From Micromonospora antibiotica (GTDB lineage Bacteria; Actinomycetota; Actinomycetes; Mycobacteriales; Micromonosporaceae), in contig NZ_JAGFWR010000001.1 in assembly GCF_017599305.1 (NCBI RefSeq), positions 434,001-498,000 of the forward strand: a DNA stretch of 64,000 nt. Reading direction: 5' to 3'. How positions within the stretch are numbered: the stretch's first letter is position 1; each line of letters starts with the position of its first letter. The notes under the pieces are model-generated. The model saw nothing but the letters and a program-made list of their open reading frames with translations. It was not told the DNA's origin and did not search any database. A program made the translations under genes and the position numbers. Below are positions 16,648-25,174 of this stretch, in pieces.

Positions 16648-17031
16648 GGCGGCAACTCCTGGTAGGCCCCAAGATCCTCCCATGGCAGCACGCGACCCGC
16701 CAAGACTTTGCGTGCTTTGCATGGTGAGTGGTTGTCTTCCAATGGTTTGCATTGTATGTTGCTTCGGCGGGGCCTTCAGCGGAAAGCCTGGTAGGCAAAC
16801 CGGCCTCCGGTTGGCATCCGTGGGCTGGCACGACTGGGCCAGAAGGTGCGTCAGTCGTGCCAGCCCTGAGATCGGCATGGACCGCGTCCGGTGGCGGCCA
16901 TGCGAAGCGGCCCTGTCGTCGTACCGCCGAGGTGGGCTGCGACGGCAGGGCGGGCAGCCCGGCCGGACCAGCAGCACGGCCGGGCTGCCCTTCCAGCACC
17001 GCGCCACCGAGCCGTCCCACGAAGGAGCGCC
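16648..17031. promoter_or_regulatory. Divergent regulatory region with ATGCAAA-type repeats
   Basis: This 384-base region is AT-richer than its surroundings at 16,690-16,790. On the minus strand it holds ATGCAAA twice (ATGCAAACC and ATGCAAAGC) and a third GCAAAG, plus TACAAT as a possible -10. These repeats lie between the minimal GntR gene and the small + strand ORFs and are the best operator candidates. The rest (about 16,800-17,020) shows no convincing gene. Confidence 0.4.
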
Positions 17032-17169
17032 ATGGTGTACGAGTCGCCGCACCCACCGTCGAAGCTCGACCCTGGTCAACTCGGTTGGGTCGACATTGCG
17101 GTGTCCGAGCCGTCGCGATACCGGCTTCGGCGCGAGATCGCCCCGGGTCAGCTGGGCGGGGCGCGATGA
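17032..17169 (+). CDS. 45-residue small protein of unknown function
   Basis: ATG 17032 is preceded by a strong GAAGGAG at six bases. The product begins MVYESPHPPSKLDPGQLGW, contains DIAVSEPSRYRLR, and ends GQLGGAR. It is hydrophilic with no membrane segment, and PGQLG occurs twice. Its stop overlaps the next start (ATGA), so the pair is co-translated. Divergence from the GntR gene suggests regulation by it. I do not recognise the family beyond having the impression that similar small ORFs accompany short GntR genes in actinomycete accessory regions. Confidence 0.6.
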   Translation: MVYESPHPPSKLDPGQLGWVDIAVSEPSRYRLRREIAPGQLGGAR

Positions 17170-17417
17170 CCGGGCGGTACGTCGTACATCTGCCGGTCAG
17201 CGCTGCGGACCTGGCGCGGGCCAAGATGCTCGCCCGGACGGCGGCCCGCTCGCTGGCGTTCCTCGCCCACGTCGACCCCGGCGAGACCACCGTCTCCGCC
17301 GAGGATGATCAGGGGGTACGCCACCGGGTCTTCTGCGACAACCGGCTGGACAGTGGCCGGCGGTGCGTGCTCCGGGCCGACCACGAGACCCCCTGCACCG
17401 CCCGCCTGCCCCGCTGA
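17166..17417 (+). CDS. 83-residue Cys-containing small protein
   Basis: It starts MTGRYVVHLPVSAADLARAK and continues with a helix and a beta-rich C-terminal half. The last part has CDNRLDSGRRC and HETPC, so three Cys and a His within about 25 residues, which might bind a metal. It overlaps the previous ORF by four bases. It may be a small effector or adaptor of the GntR-controlled cassette, but nothing shows its function. It is convergent with the Fic gene, 60 bases apart. Confidence 0.6.
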   Translation: MTGRYVVHLPVSAADLARAKMLARTAARSLAFLAHVDPGETTVSAEDDQGVRHRVFCDNRLDSGRRCVLRADHETPCTARLPR

Positions 17418-17477
17418 CCCGGGGCTGGTCGGTGACTGGCTGCCGGCGAACCGGTTTGCGGGTGCCTTCCGACCAAA

Positions 17478-18530
17478 TCAGGACGGCAGGCGTCGCCAGG
17501 CCGCCGCCCGGCCCAGCCCCTCCGAAGCGATCGCGCCCTCACGGCGTAGGCGGTCCAGTACGACACGGATCGTCGGGTCACTGATGCCGGGCAGCGCCGT
17601 GCGGATATCGGCGACCCGGAAGATGCGCGGAGCGTGGTGGAGCACGTAGTCGAGCACCCGGTCCTGCTTCGAACCGTCTGCCCGACCCGAAGCCGCGCGT
17701 TCGGCGAACATGCGATACGCGGTCGCCAGGATGTTGACGAAGTAGGTCAGCCACGGCCAGGGATCGGCCTCGCCGTCGTGCCAGCCATGTGTCGAGTCCA
17801 GCAGTGCCTGGTAGTAGCCGTCCGCGCTCGCGGCGATCTGCTGCTCCAGGCTGACGTACCTCGACACCGAGTAGCCGGCATCCATCAGCAGGGCGTTGGT
17901 GAGTGCCCGCGTCACCCGGCCGTTGCCGTCCTCGAAGGGGTGCACGACGAGGAGGTCGAGTACGAAGAGGCCGACGAGGAGCACCGGATGGTGACGCCGC
18001 GCCGTCGCCTCGGCCGCGTAACGATCGATCAGTTCGGCGACGAAGTGGGGCGTGTCCGACGCTCGTACGGGCCGGAAGCGGACAGTCAGTTCGCCGGTGG
18101 CGGCGCGGTCGACGACGACGTTGTCCTCGGTCTTGAACTGGCCACCCGGCGCGGCGGTGTGGGCGAAGAGCAACTTGTGCAGATGGAGTAGGAGGCCCGG
18201 ATTCAGTGGTCGCCAGGAGCCCTGGAAGAGGTAGTCCTGCGCGTCCCGGTAGCCGGCCAACTCCTGTTCGCTGCGCGTTCTCAGGTTGGTGACCCGGCCG
18301 GCGAGGATGCGGTCAGCCCGGGCGCTGTCGTCGACGACGATCCCCTCGATGGCCGACGAGGCGGTGATGCTCGCTACCCGGGCCCGGTCGGCCAGCTGGT
18401 TGAGCAGCCCGGGTAGCTGGTCGCGGTAGAGATCCTCCGATCCCCGGCCGATGTCCACCGTGCTCAGTGCCGTCACGACCGGGCCGGGAACGTGACCGAT
18501 GCAATGGTCCAGTTTGGCGAAGCTGAGCAC
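17478..18530 (-). CDS. Fic-domain protein adenylyltransferase with N-terminal inhibitory motif
   Basis: This is a 350-residue protein. Residues 58-63 (SSAIEG) match the S/TxxxE(G/N) inhibitory helix, placed N-terminally (class II). The Fic core motif HPFEDGNGRVTR is intact at 187-198, so AMP transfer or another nucleotide transfer to a hydroxyl side chain is expected. The last 70 residues form a winged helix (VADIRTALPGISDPTIRVVLDRLRREGAI), as in Fic proteins that act on DNA-associated targets. GTG 18530 is chosen because GGGAG precedes it by six bases; the frame continues upstream through an AT-rich promoter-like stretch. No separate antitoxin gene is adjacent, so regulation is built in. Confidence 0.85.
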   Translation of the reverse strand: MLSFAKLDHCIGHVPGPVVTALSTVDIGRGSEDLYRDQLPGLLNQLADRARVASITASSAIEGIVVDDSARADRILAGRVTNLRTRSEQELAGYRDAQDYLFQGSWRPLNPGLLLHLHKLLFAHTAAPGGQFKTEDNVVVDRAATGELTVRFRPVRASDTPHFVAELIDRYAAEATARRHHPVLLVGLFVLDLLVVHPFEDGNGRVTRALTNALLMDAGYSVSRYVSLEQQIAASADGYYQALLDSTHGWHDGEADPWPWLTYFVNILATAYRMFAERAASGRADGSKQDRVLDYVLHHAPRIFRVADIRTALPGISDPTIRVVLDRLRREGAIASEGLGRAAAWRRLPS

Positions 18531-18554
18531 GGCAAACTCCCGGAAAAGTCCCCA

Positions 18555-18605
18555 ACGGTGACGTGAATTATTTAGTTTAGTAGTTTCTTTGGGTAGTTTG
18601 CTGCG
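18555..18605 (-). promoter_or_regulatory. AT-rich promoter-like stretch upstream of the Fic gene
   Basis: Minus-strand sequence contains AAACTACTAAACTAAATAAT, an AT-rich island in a GC-rich genome with repeated AAACTA units. It lies 25-60 bases upstream of the Fic GTG and probably contains its -10 and perhaps a self-operator. Confidence 0.45.
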
Positions 18606-18635
18606 CGAGCCCCGGCGCGTTCGGTCTCGACTCAT

Positions 18636-18651
18636 TGTGATGCGAGTCACA
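18636..18651. promoter_or_regulatory. CRP-type palindrome TGTGA-N6-TCACA upstream of clpB
   Basis: TGTGA (18636-18640), spacer TGCGAG and TCACA (18647-18651) match the CRP/FNR-family consensus perfectly. It lies four bases before the HspR repeat and between the divergent Fic and clpB genes, so either or both could be controlled by a cAMP receptor-like protein. Confidence 0.55.
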
Positions 18652-18655
18652 CCAG

Positions 18656-18684
18656 CAGAGTTGAGCGGAATAGGCTCAACTCTG
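18656..18684. promoter_or_regulatory. HAIR-type HspR operator before clpB
   Basis: CAGAGTTGAGC and GCTCAACTCTG form perfect 11-base arms around a seven-base spacer GGAATAG. The core TTGAGC-N7-GCTCAA is a one-base-per-arm variant of the dnaK operator. After one mismatch the pairing continues for five more bases (CACCA/TGGTG-like). This places clpB in the HspR regulon, as known in Streptomyces and Mycobacterium. Confidence 0.8.
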
Positions 18685-18727
18685 GTGGTGTCTCTTACTA
18701 GTGGACACGCCGATCCCGGGGGAGCCC

Positions 18728-21319
<2,592 letters not shown>

Positions 21320-21371
21320 CCCCCGCCCCGCCGCCCCGCCCCTCCCGCCTCGCCAAGTGCCGCCCCGCCCC

Positions 21372-21431
21372 GGTGATCAAGAGGTTTACGTCACGAGAGC
21401 GCTTTCCCTCGACGTAAACCTCTTGATCACC
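21372..21431. repeat. 60-base palindromic element, copy 1
   Basis: The left arm begins GGTGATCAAGAGGTTTACGTC and the right arm is its complement ending CCTCTTGATCACC, around a variable centre of 18 bases with an AGAGCGCT core. Compared with the other copies the arm has TTTACGTC, and the opposite arm has the matching GACGTAAA, a compensatory change. It lies 52 bases after the clpB stop. Confidence 0.9.
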
Positions 21432-21453
21432 CCCGCCCCGGCCTTCCTGCGCC

Positions 21454-21514
21454 GGTGATCAAGAGGTTTGCGTCACTGGGAGCGCTCTCTGGTGACGCAA
21501 ACCTCTTGATCACC
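21454..21514. repeat. Palindromic element, copy 2
   Basis: Arms GGTGATCAAGAGGTTTGCGT and the complementary ACGCAAACCTCTTGATCACC flank a different centre, for a length of 61 bases. It follows copy 1 by 22 bases, making a tandem pair downstream of clpB. Confidence 0.9.
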
Positions 21515-21589
21515 GCGGTCGGGCGAGAGCGGCGTGCGGTCGGGCGGAGGCTGAGCGCGGTGGGCGGGAGCTGAGTGCGGTGGGCGGGG

Positions 21590-21655
21590 GCTAAGTGGGG
21601 TGGGTTGGGTGGGGGTGGGGGTGGGGTGGGTGGTCAGGGGTGGGGCGGGGAAAGG
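21590..21655 (+). promoter_or_regulatory. G-rich tract with quadruplex potential before the next gene
   Basis: The + strand has repeated runs of three to five G separated by single T or short spacers, ending at the AAAGGAGAGG ribosome site of the gene at 21664. It would be in the 5' leader of that mRNA, where a G-quadruplex could hinder translation. No other gene is seen in 21320-21663. Confidence 0.5.
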
Positions 21656-21663
21656 AGAGGGGC

Positions 21664-22068
21664 ATGTTCGGGATGCGGAAGAAGAGCGGCGACCCGGAGC
21701 TGGACGCCGCCGTGCGGGAACTCGCCGGGGCGGACACTGTCGCCTTCGGCGGGGTGGGGTTCGCCGGCACGCTGCTGCCGGTGACCGAGGCGTACCGGCG
21801 GGTGGGGGAAGCGTTCGCGCAGCGCCCCCGGCAGGCCCGTGAGCAGGTCGACTGGCTGCTGCGGCATGGCTCGCCGGCCGGCCGGGCGTACGCGGCGACG
21901 CTGTTGGAGGAGGTCGATCCGGCGGCGGCCCGGGATGCCTGGGCGGCCCTACGCGGCATCGACGACGAGTTCACCACCTTTACCGGCTGCACGATGGGCA
22001 GCACCACGCTGGGCGGGTACGCGGCGGACCGGTTGGCTGGTCAGCACACCGACGATGACACTCGGTAG
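21664..22068 (+). CDS. Small soluble protein of unknown function
   Basis: The 134-residue protein begins MFGMRKKSGDPELDAAVREL and appears to be mostly helical, with an EQVDWLLRHGSPAGRAYAATLLEEVDPAAARDAWAALR segment resembling a HEAT-like repeat. A C-terminal CTMGSTTLGGYAADRL follows. There is no signal peptide. AAAGGAG precedes ATG 21664 by about six bases. HEAT-like structure is an inference from the helix pattern. It precedes the DUF4178 gene by about 95 bases and might be a separate unit. Confidence 0.6.
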   Translation: MFGMRKKSGDPELDAAVRELAGADTVAFGGVGFAGTLLPVTEAYRRVGEAFAQRPRQAREQVDWLLRHGSPAGRAYAATLLEEVDPAAARDAWAALRGIDDEFTTFTGCTMGSTTLGGYAADRLAGQHTDDDTR

Positions 22069-22164
22069 CTGACTGTTCACTCAGAATCCGCTGAGTTTCC
22101 CCAGGTGCGCGGGGTGCGCGGGGTTGTTACCGTCTCCGCCGATGCACTTGGGGAGGTGGTCGGG

Positions 22165-22791
22165 GTGAACGGTTCGGTCGCGTACGTCGTGGCAACGTTG
22201 GGATGTCTGATCGGGGTCGCCGGGATCGTGGTGGCGGCGGTGGCTTTCAGCCGAAGTCGGAAGCCGAACCGGCCGACACCGGCGAAGGACCCGTTCCGCG
22301 ACACCGACTCCGACGCGCTGCGCGGGGACCCCCGCAAGCTCAAGCCCGGCGACATCGTCGAGATCCGTGGGGTGTCCTACGCGGTTCGTGGCTCGGTGCA
22401 CCTGGTCGAGGGCGGCTGGAGCTGGGCCGAGCACCTGCTGGACACCGTCGAGGGCGACAAGCGCTGGCTCTCCGTCGAGGAGGACCCGGACCTGGAGCTG
22501 GTGCTCTGGACGGCCGAGCCGGCCGCCACGATCACCCCGGGCGCACCCACCCTCGACTTCGCCGGCCGCCGCTACTCCTGGGAGGAGTCCGGCCAGGCCC
22601 GCTACTCGGCCACCGGCAGCACCGGCCTCGACCCGTACGGCACCGTCCGCTACCAGGACTACCGGGGCCAGGGCGGCGAGCGGCTCTCCTTCGAGGCGTA
22701 CGGGGACGCCGGCTGGGAGGTGGGCCGGGGCGAGCGGCTGCACCGCGCGGACGTGATGGTGTACCCGCAGTCCGGCCCGGAAGGGTCCTGA
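22165..22791 (+). CDS. DUF4178 protein, membrane-anchored
   Basis: The 208-residue protein has an N-terminal membrane anchor (about 6-29), a linker, then a beta-rich DUF4178-type domain (LKPGDIVEIRGVSYAVRGSVHL, WAEHLLD, KRWLSVEEDPDLELVLW, SWEESGQARYSATGSTGL). DUF4178 has no known biochemical role but recurs, from memory, with DUF350, DUF4247 and spermidine-synthase-like genes. GTG 22165 is supported by GGGGAGG at about nine bases. It is first gene of a run of closely packed + strand genes; two bases separate it from the next. Confidence 0.8.
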   Translation: MNGSVAYVVATLGCLIGVAGIVVAAVAFSRSRKPNRPTPAKDPFRDTDSDALRGDPRKLKPGDIVEIRGVSYAVRGSVHLVEGGWSWAEHLLDTVEGDKRWLSVEEDPDLELVLWTAEPAATITPGAPTLDFAGRRYSWEESGQARYSATGSTGLDPYGTVRYQDYRGQGGERLSFEAYGDAGWEVGRGERLHRADVMVYPQSGPEGS

Positions 22792-22793
22792 TC

Positions 22794-23537
22794 GTGCTGG
22801 TCAGCCTGGACACCCCGTACGTCGACACCTGCGCCGCCGACCTGAGCCTGGCGCTCGGTGGCCCGGAACGCCCCGCCCTGCACATCCGTGACGTGACCCT
22901 GCCCGGCGGTGTACGGCTGCGGCTGCGCCTGCTCGGCGCGTCCCACCAGGTCGTCCTCACCACCCCGACCGGGCTCACCACCCCGGCCGCTCCGACCGGG
23001 CTCGCCGACGCGGACATTCCGACCGCGCTCGGCGCCCCGGCCGCCTTGACCGGGCTCGCCGACGCGGACATTCCGACCGCGCTCGGCGCCCCGGCCGCTT
23101 CGACCGGGCCCGGCGGCGCGGACACCTCGGCCGGGTGGGCGGACGCGACGGGTCCGGCAGCGGCGGGTGGGCTGGTCGAGACGGTCGCCTGCCTGCCCGG
23201 TCGGCCCCCGCACCTGCCCGGCGACCTGCACGACGAGGCGGGTGGCTACCGGTTCACCGCGACCGTGCTGCGCCCCGCGGAGGGGGAGCTGCACACCCGG
23301 ATCGCCGCGCTCCGCGCCGACCTGGCCGACGACCCGTACGCCCTGGTCGGGGTCTTTCCGGGGGACCCGGACGCGGTCACCGCGCTGGCCGTACGCCCCG
23401 ACGCGCCGGACGGCACGGTGGGCTGGCGCACCTGGCACGCGTACCCCCAGACCAACGAACTGGTCCTGACCGAGACGGTGGTGACGCTCCCGCACGATCG
23501 GCGAGCCCCGCAGTCGCGAACGAGGGAGACACCGTGA
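22794..23537 (+). CDS. DUF2617 family protein with an internal tandem repeat
   Basis: This is a 247-residue soluble protein. The start LVSLDTPYVDTCAADLSLALG and the LRLLGASHQVVL segment fit DUF2617. Residues about 62-110 are a low-complexity insert made of an 18-residue unit (TGLADADIPTALGAPAAL) repeated twice and degenerating on both sides. After the insert the domain resumes (GYRFTATVLRPAEGELHTRIAALRADLADD, LVGVFPGDPDAVTAL). The GTG start is two bases from the previous stop, and the stop overlaps the next GTG. Function unknown; cluster context suggests a cytoplasmic partner of the membrane proteins. Confidence 0.75.
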   Translation: MLVSLDTPYVDTCAADLSLALGGPERPALHIRDVTLPGGVRLRLRLLGASHQVVLTTPTGLTTPAAPTGLADADIPTALGAPAALTGLADADIPTALGAPAASTGPGGADTSAGWADATGPAAAGGLVETVACLPGRPPHLPGDLHDEAGGYRFTATVLRPAEGELHTRIAALRADLADDPYALVGVFPGDPDAVTALAVRPDAPDGTVGWRTWHAYPQTNELVLTETVVTLPHDRRAPQSRTRETP

Positions 23538-23959
23538 CGTACCGACGTTGGTTCGTGGTGGGGGTGGCCTTCGCGGTCGTCGGCGCGTTGGTCGCCGCCT
23601 TCGCGATCTTCTACGGCAACTTCTCGCCCCGGGGCTACATCGAGGACCGCTACACCCGGGCGGCGGCCCGGGACATCGGGCGGGACGCCGTCGCGTACAC
23701 CTCGAACCGGACCCCGAGCCAGGTGGCGGACGACGTCACCGGTGCCTGGAAGCCGGCCGACCAGTACGTCGACGGTAGCGGCGTCTACCTGCGCTACGAC
23801 GACGACTCGCTGGTGATCCTGCCGATCGCCGCCGGCTCGCTGATCCTGCTGGAGCGGATGCGCACCGCCTACCCGCGTTACCACTCGACGGTGGGCAGCC
23901 ACTGGGGTTGGGGTCGGGGCAGCACCGTGCGTGGTGGCGGCCCCGGCTCCGGCAAGTGA
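23534..23959 (+). CDS. DUF4247 family membrane-anchored protein
   Basis: The 141-residue protein has an N-terminal hydrophobic segment (about 8-28, signal or anchor), then an extracytoplasmic domain with GYIEDRYTRAAARDIGRDAVAYTSNRTPSQVADDV and VYLRYDDDSLVILP. The C-terminus is rich in Gly and Arg (HWGWGRGSTVRGGGPGSGK). This order matches DUF4247. GTG 23534 overlaps the previous stop by four bases. It is probably exported or membrane bound and may contact the other members of the cluster at the outer face of the membrane. Confidence 0.75.
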   Translation: MTYRRWFVVGVAFAVVGALVAAFAIFYGNFSPRGYIEDRYTRAAARDIGRDAVAYTSNRTPSQVADDVTGAWKPADQYVDGSGVYLRYDDDSLVILPIAAGSLILLERMRTAYPRYHSTVGSHWGWGRGSTVRGGGPGSGK

Positions 23960-23999
23960 CGCGTACCGATCCCGACCGAACGAACCCCTGGAGCACGCT

Positions 24000-24422
24000 G
24001 TGCAGAACCTGGTCACCGACCTGCTGGTCACCCTCGCCTACGGGGTGGTCGGTGTCGTCCTGATGGCCATCGGCTACGTGCTGGTGGACGTGGCCACCCC
24101 GGGCAAGCTCCACGAGCTTATCTGGACCGAACGCAACCGTAACGCCGCGTTGCTGCTCACCTCGAACCTGGCCGGCGTCGGCATCATCGTGGTGGCCGCG
24201 ATCGCCGCGAGTGAGGACGACTTCCTGCTCGGCCTGGTCGGTTCCGCCGCGTACGGGATCGTCGGCCTGGTCATCATGGCCCTGGCGTTCGTGCTGCTCG
24301 ACGCGTTGACCCCGGGCAAGCTGGGCACGCTGCTGGTCGACCAGCAGCCGCACCCGGCGGTCTGGGTGTCGGCGATGGTGCACCTCGCCACCGGCGCGAT
24401 CATCGCCGCCGCCATCAGCTGA
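24000..24422 (+). CDS. DUF350 family integral membrane protein
   Basis: The 140-residue protein has four transmembrane segments. Two repeats of a TM-DxxTPGKL unit are seen: VLVDVATPGKLHELI and VLLDALTPGKLGTLL, each after two membrane helices, the internal duplication typical of DUF350 (YjfL-like). Such proteins sit next to ATP-grasp, PspA or aminopropyltransferase genes in other bacteria. GTG 24000 follows GGAG by about eight bases. The stop overlaps the next ATG by four bases, so translation is coupled. Confidence 0.85.
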   Translation: MQNLVTDLLVTLAYGVVGVVLMAIGYVLVDVATPGKLHELIWTERNRNAALLLTSNLAGVGIIVVAAIAASEDDFLLGLVGSAAYGIVGLVIMALAFVLLDALTPGKLGTLLVDQQPHPAVWVSAMVHLATGAIIAAAIS

Positions 24423-25174
24423 TGACCACGGCGAAGCAGCCGGCGAAGCCGAAACAGAACGTGGGTGCCTGGGTCGTCTGGATCGTCGTCGGCCTGATCG
24501 TGGTGGTCTGCGTGGGCAGTAGCCTCTTCAACCGGGACTCCGGGGGCACCACCGTGCCCGCCCCGGCGGCCGACGAGCGCGCCGACACCGTGCCGCTGCT
24601 CGCCCAGGCGACCGCCAGCCAGGGCATCTGCTACGGCTGGCGGCTGGAGGAGTCGTTCCTCTCGCCGGTGAGCGTCGGCTCCAACCTCGGTGACGGGGTG
24701 GCGGTGGAGGAGGACGACCGCTGCCCGCGCTGGGTGCAGGTCCGGGCCCGGATCATGTACACCGCGGAGAGCAGCGAGAGCAGCGACTCGGCGACCATCA
24801 CCGTGACCGGCTCGGGCGACTTCTCCCGGGCCGACCTCTACGCCGTGCAGACCGGTCTGACCCGGTTCGGCCTGCACGAGGACGTCTTCGTGGACGACCC
24901 GGGCTGGGCGATCTGCCGCGCCGCCGTGGCGTTGCCGCTGCTGGTCGCCGAGACGGGTGCGGCACCACCGGCGGCCACGCCGACCGCCGACCCCGGCGCG
25001 GTGGCGGCCCCGCTGCCGGACACCGGCAGCGACTTCTGGCGGGACCGCTGGGGTACGGTGCTGGCCGCCGCCGGCCTGCTGCTGGTCGCCGTCCTGCTGA
25101 TCACCGTCGGGTTCGTCCAGCGCGGCCGGCAGCGGGCGGCGACGCCGGCCGGGCGTTTCCGGGGGGCGCGGTGA
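24422..25174 (+). CDS. Two-helix membrane protein with an LPDTG sorting-like C-terminus
   Basis: This is a 250-residue protein with a membrane helix at about 15-33 and a Pro/Ala linker. An extracytoplasmic domain of about 120 residues has three Cys (near 70, 101 and 155) and segments GDFSRADLYAVQTGLTRFGL and DDPGWAICRAAVALPLLV. Then LPDTG (198-202), a helix at about 211-231 and an Arg-rich tail follow. That end has the layout of a sortase signal, although the N-terminal helix does not look cleavable. The start overlaps DUF350 and the end overlaps the aminopropyltransferase gene by four bases. Family unknown. Confidence 0.7.
   Translation: MTTAKQPAKPKQNVGAWVVWIVVGLIVVVCVGSSLFNRDSGGTTVPAPAADERADTVPLLAQATASQGICYGWRLEESFLSPVSVGSNLGDGVAVEEDDRCPRWVQVRARIMYTAESSESSDSATITVTGSGDFSRADLYAVQTGLTRFGLHEDVFVDDPGWAICRAAVALPLLVAETGAAPPAATPTADPGAVAAPLPDTGSDFWRDRWGTVLAAAGLLLVAVLLITVGFVQRGRQRAATPAGRFRGAR

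Noticed and set aside
16800..17020. Plus-strand frame of about 220 codons across the GntR promoter region
   Set aside because: It has no ribosome site at its start and overlaps both strands' better genes; the later small ORFs have strong ribosome sites.
17478..18650. Fic-antitoxin two-gene module (VbhA-like)
   Set aside because: The inhibitory SSAIEG motif is inside the same protein, and no small antitoxin gene precedes it.
22203..22793. N-terminal extension of the DUF2617 protein into the DUF4178 gene
   Set aside because: The extended frame is Arg/Gly-rich shadow sequence of the upstream gene. A GTG at 22794 fits the family start.
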